A stretch of 64,000 nt of DNA from an uncultured Caryophanales bacterium. GTDB taxonomy: Bacteria; Bacillota_I; Bacilli_A; RF39; UBA660. Made by a program: the position numbers and the translations under genes. Under the pieces are notes generated by a model. That model saw nothing but the letters and a program-made list of their open reading frames with translations. It had not been told where the DNA came from and did no database searches. The stretch lies in assembly GCA_946544685.1 (NCBI GenBank), contig CAMNML010000001.1, positions 43,394 to 107,393 on the forward strand, in the 5' to 3' direction. Below are positions 41,663 to 50,098 of this stretch, in pieces (position 1 is the first letter of the stretch; each line of letters starts with the position of its first letter).

Positions 41663-41941
41663 ATGGCAAATTTTTGTTCTGATTGTTCTAATTTTGATAC
41701 TAAAGATAAAAAAGCAGATGGCGTTTGTAAGTGTAAAAAAATTAAGGATTATGTTCCTGCAAATACTCCTGCTTGTGATAAGTTTGAAAAATCTTATTCT
41801 AGAGATTGGTATGAAAAGGAAAAACTTTATGATGATGGTAAAGCCGCATCTAGTAAATTTTCAGGTAAGGAAATAAGTGTAGCTGTTCCTATTGTTCTTA
41901 TTATATTACTTATAATATTAAAGTTACTTAAGGTTGCTTAA
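41663..41941 (+). CDS. Cys-rich tail-anchored small membrane protein
   Basis: 92 residues. CSDCSNFD, VCKCKKIKD and ACDKFEKS give six Cys in 36 residues, likely a small zinc or iron-sulfur module. Residues 71-90 (ISVAVPIVLIILLIILKLL) form a C-terminal membrane anchor. No signal peptide is present, so the Cys module faces the cytoplasm. AGAGGTGTG ribosome site; it sits 15 bp after the 59-residue gene and closes the cassette before a terminator. It could be a membrane redox or metal sensor for the sigma factor, by inference. Confidence 0.72.
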   Translation: MANFCSDCSNFDTKDKKADGVCKCKKIKDYVPANTPACDKFEKSYSRDWYEKEKLYDDGKAASSKFSGKEISVAVPIVLIILLIILKLLKVA

Positions 41942-41957
41942 ATAATTATAATTAATG

Positions 41958-41990
41958 AAAGATAAATTGTATTAATGTTTATCTTTTTTT
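41958..41990 (+). terminator. Terminator of the sigma-factor cassette
   Basis: AAAGATAAA (41958-41966) pairs with TTTATCTTT (41978-41986), followed by Ts. Confidence 0.82.
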
Positions 41991-42066
41991 GTTATAATAT
42001 GTTATATAAGATAGTAGAGGTGTATTTTAAATTTAAAAAATATTTGTATTTTTAATTTTTTTATGT

Positions 42067-42232
42067 TACAATACACTCAACAAGGAAAGGAGTGTGATTA
42101 ACATGATTATAATGAATAATAAAAAATATGAATATTTTAGAAGTGATAGTGGGTTAATTGCACTCTTTTTAACTATATAATTTTTTAGGTTAAATGATTT
42201 CTTTTGGCTCTCTATTACTAGAGAGTCTTTTT
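42067..42232 (+). promoter_or_regulatory. Leader-peptide attenuator region controlling the 42265-52063 operon
   Basis: TACAAT (42067-42072) with TTGTAT 16 bp before it is the likely promoter. AAAGGAGTGTGATTAAC (42086-42102), holding the leader ORF ribosome site, pairs over 17 positions (with G-U pairs) with 42153-42169, the end of the leader ORF. A second hairpin, GGCTCTCTA/TAGAGAGTC (42206-42227), followed by five Ts, is a terminator before the first structural gene. This is the layout of ribosome-sensing attenuators upstream of antibiotic-resistance genes. Confidence 0.72.
42103..42180 (+). CDS. 25-residue leader peptide
   Basis: It starts MIIMNNKKYEYF and ends GLIALFLTI, with a strong AAAGGAGTG ribosome site. 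The ORF lies between the promoter and an intrinsic terminator. Its ribosome site and start flank are sequestered by its own 3' part, so ribosome stalling or passage would remodel the RNA. Too short for a structural role; regulatory function is inferred. Confidence 0.7.
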   Translation: MIIMNNKKYEYFRSDSGLIALFLTI

Positions 42233-42264
42233 GTATTTAAAAGACTTATAGAGAGGTGAGAGTT

Positions 42265-42834
42265 ATGGAAAAGAATATTTTAATTATTGGTGCAGCAAGA
42301 AGTGGTAAAACAACTCTTGCTAAGAAATTTGTAAAAGAAAAAGGATACAGTTTAATTAGTGTTGATGATATTGTTAGTGGATTTGAGGCTTTTCCAGAAT
42401 TACAAATTCATCATGATGGTGATGCAGTTGATACTGCAAGAAGATTAGCCCCATTTCTAATTAAATATTTAACTGAATTATCAGAAGGATCTACTTTTTA
42501 TGGTGGAATTAAATTTGTTATAGAAGGAACTCATATTGATTTTGAACAATTAATGTCTTTTTTACAAAGTGATAAATACAAAGAAAAATATGAAATTATA
42601 GGATTAACATTTAATGATATTACTGAACAACAATTATATGACTATATAAAAAAATATGATACTGAAGATGATTGGACATATTGGTGTGATGATGAAGAAT
42701 TAAAAGGTAATGTTAGATATTTTATAGATAGAAATAGATTTTTTAATAAGAAGTTTAGAGAATATGGTATAGAGTCTTATGATACTTCTTATGATAGAGA
42801 AAAGGTATTAGAGAAAATATTATCTAAATACTAA
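42265..42834 (+). CDS. P-loop kinase-like protein (AAA/adenylate-kinase-like)
   Basis: 189 residues from the ATG at 42265 (GAGAGGTGAG upstream). ILIIGAARSGKTTLAKKFVKE is the Walker A. ISVDDIVSGFE and FVIEGTHIDFEQL resemble the substrate-binding and Walker B strands of small-molecule kinases such as shikimate- or nucleoside-kinase-like enzymes. RYFIDRNRFFNKKF may form the lid. It is the first structural gene behind the leader-peptide attenuator and precedes a phosphotransferase fusion by 12 bp. Substrate unknown. Confidence 0.82.
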   Translation: MEKNILIIGAARSGKTTLAKKFVKEKGYSLISVDDIVSGFEAFPELQIHHDGDAVDTARRLAPFLIKYLTELSEGSTFYGGIKFVIEGTHIDFEQLMSFLQSDKYKEKYEIIGLTFNDITEQQLYDYIKKYDTEDDWTYWCDDEELKGNVRYFIDRNRFFNKKFREYGIESYDTSYDREKVLEKILSKY

Positions 42835-42846
42835 GGTGGTGATTTT

Positions 42847-45252
42847 ATGAATATAGAAAAGTTTTGCGAGAAATATTTAGGTAAAGTATTGAATATAACT
42901 AGATTATATGGTGGATTAATGCATAAGATGTTTAAGGTAGAGACTGATAAAGGTGTTTATTGTGTTAAAGTATTGAATCCTGAAGTTATGTCTAGAGATG
43001 ATGCTTATGATAATTTTGTTGTTTCAGAGAAGATTTCTCATTTTGTTCAAGAAAGTGGTATTGATGTTTCGTGCGCAATAGAAATTGATGGTAATTATCT
43101 AGTTAAAATGGATGATACTTATTATATGGTTTTTGATTTTGTTTTTGGTAAGACTTTAAAAGATGATGAGATAACTATAGAACATTGTAAAAAAATTGGT
43201 AATATTTTGGCTCATATTCATTTATTGGATTATAGAAAGATTGGATTAGAACCTAATATTGTTAAATATACAGCAGAGTATGATTGGGAATCTTATATTA
43301 ATAATTCTAATTTTTCTAAAATGTCTTATAAGGATAAGTTTTTAAAAAATTATGGAAAGTATAATCCTTTTTTGGATTTAGCTAATAAGAGTTTTAATAG
43401 AACCAATATTAATCAAGCTCTATGTCACTCGGATATGGATCCTAAGAATGTTATGTGGAATGATAGACCTATAATAATTGATTGGGAGAGTGCGTGTGTT
43501 TCGAATCCTGAAAGAGAGTTATTAGAAACTGCTTTATGCTGGTCTGGATTTTTAGGTAATAATTTTTCTTCTGATAAGTTTTTAGCTACATTTAGAGAAT
43601 ATTTTAAATATAGAAAAATTGATATTGATTGGTATAGTGTTATATATGGTAATCTAGTTGGTAGATTAGGGTGGTTAAAGTATAATTTAGAAAGAAGTTT
43701 AGGTATTGTTTCTAATGATTTAGAAGAAATAGAATTAGCTTGTAATGAAGTAATTAAAACTATTGATGAGATTAATAGATATTTAGATTTGATTAATACA
43801 ATGGAAGGATTAATTAATTCTTTAAAAACTGAGGATATAATTAATACTATTATTTCAAAATATGATATGTTAAAGGGATTAGATTGTAAGTTTATTAATA
43901 AAGGTTTTACTAATACTATATATTCTATTGATGATTATATAGTTAGAATTTGTACTAATACTGATAATGAGGCTAAGTTTAAGAATGAAATTGATTATTA
44001 TTTAAAAAATAAAGGTAATTCTTATATTCCTAAGTTGTATTATTTTAGTACTGATAAGGAGGATGCCCCATATTATTATGAAATTATTGAAAGGATTAAT
44101 GGAGTTCCATTATATAATATATGGCATACTTTTTCAGAAGAAAAAAGAGAAGATGTTATTAGACAATTATGTTTAATAATGAAGTCATTTCATAAAAATA
44201 TTGGTCCTAAACGTGATTGGATTTCAGAGAATAAGGATAAGTTTTCTTCTTTATATTCTAAAGCTAAAGAAAAAGGTATTTTTGATAAAGAAGAATGTGA
44301 TTTTATTGATTATGCTTTTTCTAAGTTTGATAGATATTTAGACTCATCTGAATTTGTTTTAGTTCATAATGATTTACATTTTGATAATGTATTTTATTGT
44401 GATGGAGATATTAAAGTAATTGATTTTGAAAGATCTATGTATGCTCCAGCTGATTATGAATTAGCTATTATTTATAACATGGTTAGAAAGCCTTGGAAGT
44501 TTGCTTCTTTAGAGGATGAAAAGAATGTTGATATGAGTCAATATTCATATATTATGACTTATATTGAGAAGTATTATCCTGAATTAATTAGTGTTCCTAA
44601 TTTATATCAACGTTTAGCGATCTATGACATGATTTATTATCTAAGACAATTATTAAATTACCCTGATAGTAAAGATTTAAAGAATGATGTTATATTTAGT
44701 TCAATAATTGTTGCTTTAAAGGATGAACTTACTTTTGATAATTTAAAGAATCCTAGAGATTTAATGGATTTTATGAATATTAATATAAATTATGGTTGGG
44801 TTGATATATATGGTAATAAGCATATTAATCGTCTTGATGGATTTAGAGAAAATTATAGGATTAGTTCACTTGAAGAAGTATTAGAGACTGGTCTTGGTAC
44901 TTGTATTGAACAAGCTATGATGATTAAAGCTTTCTTTGATAGAATGGGTGTTGATAATAGACTTTATTGTCATAGAAGTTATGAGACTGAGGATAATTTT
45001 GATGAAGAAGTTAGAATGCATTGTTTTGTTTTATTTAAATATAATGGTTTTTGGTTTCACTTTGAGCACGCAAATAGACCTAAAAGAGGAATACATAAGT
45101 ATGGTTCTATAGATGAGGCTTTAAATGAGATTACTAAAGGTTTTGATGAACATGGAGATATTAGAAAGTTAACTCTAATAGATTCTATACCTGAGGGTTT
45201 ATCTTTTAAAGAGTTTAATGAATTTGTTAATGGATTTGATGTTAGTAAGTAG
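42847..45252 (+). CDS. Fusion of two APH-like phosphotransferase domains and a transglutaminase-like domain
   Basis: 801 residues. Domain 1 (about 1-320): YGGLMHKMFKVET (nucleotide loop), LCHSDMDPKNVMWND (HxDxxxxN catalytic loop) and PIIIDWE (the DFG-like acid). Domain 2 (about 330-620): YSIDDYIVRIC, FVLVHNDLHFDNVFYCDG and DIKVIDFE repeat the same set, so both kinase domains keep catalytic residues. Domain 3 (about 640-801): GLGTCIEQAMMIKAFFDRMG with a Cys, and RMHCFVLFKYNGFWFHFE with a His and acid, resembles a transglutaminase/papain core. The kinase-like halves belong to the aminoglycoside/choline phosphotransferase superfamily. A single chain with all three is unusual. Cytoplasmic, no signal. 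Confidence 0.8.
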   Translation: MNIEKFCEKYLGKVLNITRLYGGLMHKMFKVETDKGVYCVKVLNPEVMSRDDAYDNFVVSEKISHFVQESGIDVSCAIEIDGNYLVKMDDTYYMVFDFVFGKTLKDDEITIEHCKKIGNILAHIHLLDYRKIGLEPNIVKYTAEYDWESYINNSNFSKMSYKDKFLKNYGKYNPFLDLANKSFNRTNINQALCHSDMDPKNVMWNDRPIIIDWESACVSNPERELLETALCWSGFLGNNFSSDKFLATFREYFKYRKIDIDWYSVIYGNLVGRLGWLKYNLERSLGIVSNDLEEIELACNEVIKTIDEINRYLDLINTMEGLINSLKTEDIINTIISKYDMLKGLDCKFINKGFTNTIYSIDDYIVRICTNTDNEAKFKNEIDYYLKNKGNSYIPKLYYFSTDKEDAPYYYEIIERINGVPLYNIWHTFSEEKREDVIRQLCLIMKSFHKNIGPKRDWISENKDKFSSLYSKAKEKGIFDKEECDFIDYAFSKFDRYLDSSEFVLVHNDLHFDNVFYCDGDIKVIDFERSMYAPADYELAIIYNMVRKPWKFASLEDEKNVDMSQYSYIMTYIEKYYPELISVPNLYQRLAIYDMIYYLRQLLNYPDSKDLKNDVIFSSIIVALKDELTFDNLKNPRDLMDFMNININYGWVDIYGNKHINRLDGFRENYRISSLEEVLETGLGTCIEQAMMIKAFFDRMGVDNRLYCHRSYETEDNFDEEVRMHCFVLFKYNGFWFHFEHANRPKRGIHKYGSIDEALNEITKGFDEHGDIRKLTLIDSIPEGLSFKEFNEFVNGFDVSK

Positions 45253-45261
45253 GTGGTAGCA

Positions 45262-45660
45262 ATGGAATTTAAAATTGTTGAAAATATAGAAGAAGCCAAA
45301 ATATGTGATGACTTATTAACAGAACTTATAATGTCTGAGAGAAAATATGATGATAATGTTAATAAATCATATAAAGTTGATAAGTATTATACTGAAATAT
45401 TTGACAAAGATTATAACACATTAATTTGTGCATCATGTGATGGTATTGTTGTTGGCTTTATTGATGCTTTATATGTTAAAGAAAAATATAGAAATCAAGG
45501 AATTGCCACTGGCTTGATTGAAGAATTTTATAAATGGTGTGAATTAAAGGAAATTAAAAGTGTTGAAATAGATTCTTTTATAAAGAATAAGGCATCTTGT
45601 AAATTGTATAAAAAATTTGGTTTTGAAATAACTTCTTATAGAATGAGAAAACAAATATAA
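45262..45660 (+). CDS. GNAT family N-acetyltransferase
   Basis: 132 residues, ATG at 45262 behind AGGTGGTAG. VVGFIDALYVKEKYRNQGIATGLIEEFYKWCE contains the acetyl-CoA loop RNQGIA, and NKASCKLYKKFGFEI the C-terminal motif. Compact single-domain form, as in aminoglycoside or small-amine acetyltransferases. It is 9 bp after the phosphotransferase fusion. The pairing of phosphotransferase and acetyltransferase genes behind an attenuator fits drug or toxin modification, by inference. Confidence 0.9.
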   Translation: MEFKIVENIEEAKICDDLLTELIMSERKYDDNVNKSYKVDKYYTEIFDKDYNTLICASCDGIVVGFIDALYVKEKYRNQGIATGLIEEFYKWCELKEIKSVEIDSFIKNKASCKLYKKFGFEITSYRMRKQI

Positions 45661-45674
45661 ATATAGGAGGATTT

Positions 45675-46184
45675 ATGAATTATTTAATTAGAAGAAGAGA
45701 ACAAGGCGATTGCTTTCAGATTGCTCATGTTGTAACAGTTGCTTGGCAAGAAACTTACAGAGAAATAGTTAATGATGAATTTTTAGATAATCTTCCTAAT
45801 ACAGAGGAGGAAAGAGGTAATAAGTCATTTAATGATTTTGATATTAATGATAATCATCAATTTGTATTAGAGGTTGACGATGAAATTGCTGGATTTATTT
45901 ATGTTGGTATAACTGATGATAAGGAGTATAAAGATCAAGGTGAGATATTTTCTATATATATTTTAGAAAAATATAAGGAAAATGGTTTTGGTAGAAAATT
46001 AATTGAAGCTGGTATTAAAGAATTAAAGAGTCTTGGTTGTTCTAAAATGATTATAGGCTGTTTAGATGGTAATCCATCAAATGAGTTTTATAAGCATATA
46101 GGTGGTAGATTTGTTAAGACTAGAATTTTTAAATTGCCTAATCAAGAATTAATTGAAAATGTTTATTATTATGATTCGATGTAG
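45675..46184 (+). CDS. GNAT family N-acetyltransferase
   Basis: 169 residues with an AGGAGG ribosome site. IAHVVTVAWQETYREIVNDEFLDNL at the N-terminus is typical of the YhhY/PhnO-like group. IYILEKYKENGFGRKLIEAGIKEL gives the acetyl-CoA loop (ENGFG), and GGRFVKTRIFKL ends the fold. It differs from the preceding GNAT enough to be a separate subfamily rather than a recent duplicate. Substrate unknown. Confidence 0.9.
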   Translation: MNYLIRRREQGDCFQIAHVVTVAWQETYREIVNDEFLDNLPNTEEERGNKSFNDFDINDNHQFVLEVDDEIAGFIYVGITDDKEYKDQGEIFSIYILEKYKENGFGRKLIEAGIKELKSLGCSKMIIGCLDGNPSNEFYKHIGGRFVKTRIFKLPNQELIENVYYYDSM

Positions 46185-46196
46185 TGAGGTGTAATT

Positions 46197-46748
46197 TTGA
46201 AAAGAGTATTTTTAAAAGTTCCTAAGATAGAAGATTTAAAGTATAGGAAAATATGGCTAAATGATTCTAATACAATGTCTTATAATGCTGGATATGATAT
46301 TGATTTAAAAGGTTATGATAAAGAAACAGGTACTATTACTAAAACTGACGAAGAAATGATTGAATGGTACAATAAATGGATTAATAAGGAACCTGATAGA
46401 TATTATGCTTATATATATTCTGTTGACGAAAGTGAACCTATTGGTGAAGTTTATTATTATCCTGATGGTGATATTCATTCTATGGGAATATTAATTAATG
46501 ATAAGTATAGAGGAAAAGGATATTCTTATCTTGCTTTATTAGAACTTTTAGAAGTTGCTTTTGAAAAAAATAATATTAATGAATTATCTGATTTTATTCC
46601 AATTGATAGAGTTGGTGCGATTAAGTCTTTTAAGAAAGCTGGTTTTATTCAAACAGATTTAGAGAAAAAAGGTTTAGTATTTGGTAATGAAGTTATTTCA
46701 AAACAATTATTAATTACTAAAGATATGTGTTTTAAAGATAGAAGGTGA
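46197..46748 (+). CDS. GNAT family N-acetyltransferase (RimJ/RimL-like), TTG start
   Basis: 183 residues from a TTG at 46197 with GAGGTG 8 bp upstream; no ATG fits. SMGILINDKYRGKGYSYLALLELLEVAFEK contains the RGKGYS acetyl-CoA loop and DRVGAIKSFKKAGFIQ the C-terminal motif. GYDIDLKGYDKETGTITKTDEEMIEWYNKW early in the protein fits the GNAT variant in which a substrate lid precedes beta2. It is tightly spaced in the operon, 12 bp after the previous gene and 4 bp before the next. Confidence 0.88.
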   Translation: MKRVFLKVPKIEDLKYRKIWLNDSNTMSYNAGYDIDLKGYDKETGTITKTDEEMIEWYNKWINKEPDRYYAYIYSVDESEPIGEVYYYPDGDIHSMGILINDKYRGKGYSYLALLELLEVAFEKNNINELSDFIPIDRVGAIKSFKKAGFIQTDLEKKGLVFGNEVISKQLLITKDMCFKDRR

Positions 46749-46752
46749 TAGT

Positions 46753-47943
46753 ATGAAATTAATATTAAATGGTGGAGGAGAAGGTAATCAAGTTAAGAGT
46801 GCTAGAGAGTTATTAAATAGTTTAATTGATCATTCTAAGAAAATATTATATATTCCACTTGCTTGGGTAGATTCTGATTATGATAGTTGTTTAGAATTTA
46901 TGACTGGTGAATTATCTGATGTAGATTGTACTGGTATTGAAATGGTTAGGTCTGGAGAAGAAATAGTTAATAAAAATTTAAGTGATTATGCTTGTATCTA
47001 TATTGGCGGTGGCAACACTTATAAGTTATTGAGTGAATTAAAAAGCACTGGTGCTTTTGATAAAATTAAGGATTATTTAATTAATGATGGTATTGTTTAT
47101 GGTGGAAGTGCTGGAGCAATTATCTTTGGTAAAGATTTAGATTCTTGTAATACTGATGATGATAATGAAGTTGGATTAATTGATAATACTGGATTTGATA
47201 TGATTAATGGATATTCTTTATTATGTCATTATACTAGTAGAGATTCTGAAAGAACTTTGTTAGGTAAAAATTATTTATTAGAATTATCAAAAACAAAACC
47301 TGTGTACGCTATACCTGAAGAGGATTCTATATTTATTGATGGTGATGATATCTCTTTTATAGGTGATAGACCTTATTATATATTTAATGATGGAAAGATA
47401 GAAAAGTATTATATTACTCCTGTTATCGAAACTGAAAGATTAATTTTAAAAAGAGCGCTTTTATCTGATTATTTGAAAGTATATGAATATGATTTTACAA
47501 AGTTAAGAAATATTAATGATGAATTTGAATTTGTTAAATTAGATCCTAAAAGAGTTGATGGTTTTGATGAAATATATGAAGAGTCTTTTGATTGGATTGT
47601 TTATTTAAAAGATGGAATGATGCCTATTTCTAATATTGTTGCTGATAGGGAAAGAAAAGATATTAATTCTATTGAACTTGCTTTTAATACTCATCCTCTT
47701 TACTGGAGAAATGGTTATACTAGCGAAGCTATTATTGGAATAATGAGATTTTTATTTAATAATGGTTATGATAATATTATTTGTGGTTATGATGAAGGTA
47801 ATTTTAAATCAAAGGGTATTGGAGAAAAACTAGGATTTATTCCTTATGAAGTAAAAGAAAATTCATGGGTTAAAGATGGTGTTTCAATAACAAGTTATAT
47901 TACTATTTTGTCTAAGAAAAGATTCAATGAGTTGTATAATTAA
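46753..47943 (+). CDS. Fusion of peptidase S51-like and GNAT domains
   Basis: 396 residues. Domain 1 (about 1-205) is S51-like: MKLILNGGGEGNQ, CIYIGGGNTYKLLSEL and VYGGSAGAIIFG with the Ser elbow, then FDMINGYSLLCHY with a His. Domain 2 (about 212-396) is GNAT: ETERLILKRALLSDYLKVYEYD, FNTHPLYWRNGYTSEAIIGIMRFLF (acetyl-CoA loop) and FKSKGIGEKLGFIPYE. In the 26682-28470 operon the same two families are encoded as separate neighbouring genes, so the fusion supports a functional link. A possible logic is release of an amino-acyl group and acetylation of the exposed amine; this is speculative. Confidence 0.85.
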   Translation: MKLILNGGGEGNQVKSARELLNSLIDHSKKILYIPLAWVDSDYDSCLEFMTGELSDVDCTGIEMVRSGEEIVNKNLSDYACIYIGGGNTYKLLSELKSTGAFDKIKDYLINDGIVYGGSAGAIIFGKDLDSCNTDDDNEVGLIDNTGFDMINGYSLLCHYTSRDSERTLLGKNYLLELSKTKPVYAIPEEDSIFIDGDDISFIGDRPYYIFNDGKIEKYYITPVIETERLILKRALLSDYLKVYEYDFTKLRNINDEFEFVKLDPKRVDGFDEIYEESFDWIVYLKDGMMPISNIVADRERKDINSIELAFNTHPLYWRNGYTSEAIIGIMRFLFNNGYDNIICGYDEGNFKSKGIGEKLGFIPYEVKENSWVKDGVSITSYITILSKKRFNELYN

Positions 47944-47958
47944 TAGTAGGTGATTTAA

Positions 47959-48357
47959 ATGTTAATTAAAAAAGAGATAATGCTTAATAATATTAGATAT
48001 TATATTATTGTGGAATGCATTTATAAAAATGAGTGTAATAATACTTTTTTACGTTTAAAAAACTATAGTGACAATTATTATGATGAAGGTGATTTATCTT
48101 TACTTATAAAAAGACTTGAACAAAAGTATAGTTATGATTTAGTTTTAAAGAAATATGAATCTACCATACCATATATGAATAATGTTTTATATATTTATGA
48201 TAATATACCTTTTATAAGTGGTGTTGGAGATATTTTTCCTACGGCTGAATCTTTTATTACTAATACAGAATTAGATACTTATATTGAAGAAGAGAAGATA
48301 AATATGAATGATAAATTAAAATTTAAATTATCTGATGAAAGGACATGGTATGTATAG
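47959..48357 (+). CDS. Hypothetical protein, 132 residues
   Basis: A small soluble alpha/beta protein starting MLIKKEIMLNNIRYYIIVE, with YKNECNNTFLRLKNYSDN and YDNIPFISGVGDIFPTAES. I do not recognise a family. It is 15 bp after the S51-GNAT fusion and has an AGTAGGTGAT ribosome site, so it belongs to the same operon. No signal or membrane segment. Confidence 0.7.
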   Translation: MLIKKEIMLNNIRYYIIVECIYKNECNNTFLRLKNYSDNYYDEGDLSLLIKRLEQKYSYDLVLKKYESTIPYMNNVLYIYDNIPFISGVGDIFPTAESFITNTELDTYIEEEKINMNDKLKFKLSDERTWYV

Positions 48358-48396
48358 TTTTTAAGTGTTATAAAGTTATGAATGGGTGGTGATAGT

Positions 48397-49500
48397 ATGA
48401 AGTTTATTGTAGAAAATAGTGATTCTAATTATAAGAGTGTTATATTAGATATAATTGAATCTAGAAAAAAAGAGATTTTTGATTTTTTTAATTCTGATAT
48501 TATTGATTTACCTTTTAATATTTATATTTATGATAGTATTGAATCTTTAGTAGATGGAATTAAAAAAAGAGGATATGAAAATGATCCTGATTATATGTGT
48601 GCTTGTCATAAGGATGAAGATAATTCTTTAAATTTTTTTGAGCCAAAGGATAATCCTAGTAGTAATGAATGGTCTAAGGAAGAGTATAAAGATGTAATAT
48701 TTCATGAGTTAGTACATGGAATTCAATTTACATTATTTGGTACTACTTTCGAATGGTTAAATGAAGGTATTGCGAAATATTTAGATGGAACTTATAGTAA
48801 GGGTATTAAATGGTTATTAGAAAATTATATAAATAAAAGAGATATTCCTAATCAAAGTGAAATTGAAAATGAATTTGGTATGCATGATTATGATAGCTAT
48901 GATTATGCTTATATAATGGTAAGATATTTAATTGAAACTATGGGTAAGGATAAGTTTATTGATTTGATTAGAAATAATCAAATCAATAGTGTTAAAGATG
49001 GATTATTAAATAAAGCTATTAGTTATTATAATAATAAGTATTTTGGTAATTATTTAGATAAGTATTTAAATCAAGATATTGATAATCCTAAGTATTTATT
49101 TCATGGAAGCTGTAAGAAGTTATTTAAATTGACTCCTCAACTATCTCATGATTCGGATGGCAATACTAATAATATTGCTCGTGCGGTATTTTTGTTTCCA
49201 TCATTTTTAAAAAGTACACCTTATGCATTTAAGGATACTATAAAAAACTGTAGTGAAGGACTTAATTGGGATTTTTATATACCTAATGGTGATGAGTTTC
49301 CATTAATGAGAATGTCTAATGTTAATATTGATGATGATATTATTGGATATATTTATGTATTTTTAAAAGATGATGATATGATAAAGGATTCTGATTCTTA
49401 TCAATATAAGTGTTATAAGGAGTTAGTTCCTATTGATGTTATTGAAGTATGTTATAAAGATTATATGAAGTATTATGAAGTTGTAAGTAAAAGGAAGTGA
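48397..49500 (+). CDS. HExxH metallopeptidase-like protein with a second C-terminal domain
   Basis: 367 residues from the ATG at 48397 (GGGTGGTGA upstream). Residues about 105-140 hold VIFHELVHGIQFTLFGTTFEWLNEGIAKYLDGTY: HExxH with a downstream NEGIA Glu, the gluzincin arrangement. Residues about 225-367 form another domain starting YLFHGSCKKLFKLTPQLSH and containing AVFLFPSFLKSTPYAF, a pattern reminiscent of ADP-ribosyltransferase-like folds (HGS ... AxxY), but this is a weak match. No signal peptide. A peptidase-transferase pair in one chain would be unusual. Confidence 0.7.
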   Translation: MKFIVENSDSNYKSVILDIIESRKKEIFDFFNSDIIDLPFNIYIYDSIESLVDGIKKRGYENDPDYMCACHKDEDNSLNFFEPKDNPSSNEWSKEEYKDVIFHELVHGIQFTLFGTTFEWLNEGIAKYLDGTYSKGIKWLLENYINKRDIPNQSEIENEFGMHDYDSYDYAYIMVRYLIETMGKDKFIDLIRNNQINSVKDGLLNKAISYYNNKYFGNYLDKYLNQDIDNPKYLFHGSCKKLFKLTPQLSHDSDGNTNNIARAVFLFPSFLKSTPYAFKDTIKNCSEGLNWDFYIPNGDEFPLMRMSNVNIDDDIIGYIYVFLKDDDMIKDSDSYQYKCYKELVPIDVIEVCYKDYMKYYEVVSKRK

Positions 49501-49504
49501 TTTT

Positions 49505-50098
49505 ATGCAAACAATTGAAATAACTGTTAAAGTTAAAGAGACTAAAGAGTCTGTAAAAAATAAATTAATAAGTAATGGTTTTATTCAAACATCTGATGAG
49601 TATGGTGATGATATATATATGACTAGAGATTTGGATAAATTAGATAAGAATAATATTCTTGAATTATTAAATAAATCTGTATTATTGAGGCATCATTATG
49701 GAAAGTATAGAGAAGAAAGAAAGTATCTTGTTTTAAAGGATAAAAATTATAAGGATGGTCATGTTACATCTGAGGAAATATTATCCGTAAAGATTGATGA
49801 TATTGATATTATGAAAAAAATGCTTGAAAGATTAGGTTTTGAGGAGTTAATTCAAAAAAATCAATATTTTAATGATTATACTAAAGGTGATATTGTTTTT
49901 ATCCTAGAAGAAGTAAAGGATATTGGCCTTTTGATTGAATATGAGAATAAAAATGATTTTACTGGTAAATCGGATGAAGAAATAATGGAAGTAAAACGTG
50001 AAATGTATAATACTATTAAAAGTATAGGTATAGATATTTGCGAAGATTATGATGTTAAGAAAGCTTATGATTTGATTGTAAAGAAGTATAATTTATGA
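49505..50098 (+). CDS. CYTH domain protein (triphosphate tunnel metalloenzyme)
   Basis: 197 residues. It begins MQTIEITVKVKE (the ExExK-like strand, here EITVKVK), followed by VLLRHHYGKYREERKYLVLKDK (basic strands), SEEILSVKI and FILEEVKDIGLLIEYENK (acidic strands), building the CYTH tunnel. Members hydrolyse thiamine triphosphate or other triphosphates, or make cAMP. The bacterial class IV cyclase motif is not clear, so a triphosphatase is more likely. It overlaps the next gene by 4 bp (ATGA). Confidence 0.82.
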   Translation: MQTIEITVKVKETKESVKNKLISNGFIQTSDEYGDDIYMTRDLDKLDKNNILELLNKSVLLRHHYGKYREERKYLVLKDKNYKDGHVTSEEILSVKIDDIDIMKKMLERLGFEELIQKNQYFNDYTKGDIVFILEEVKDIGLLIEYENKNDFTGKSDEEIMEVKREMYNTIKSIGIDICEDYDVKKAYDLIVKKYNL

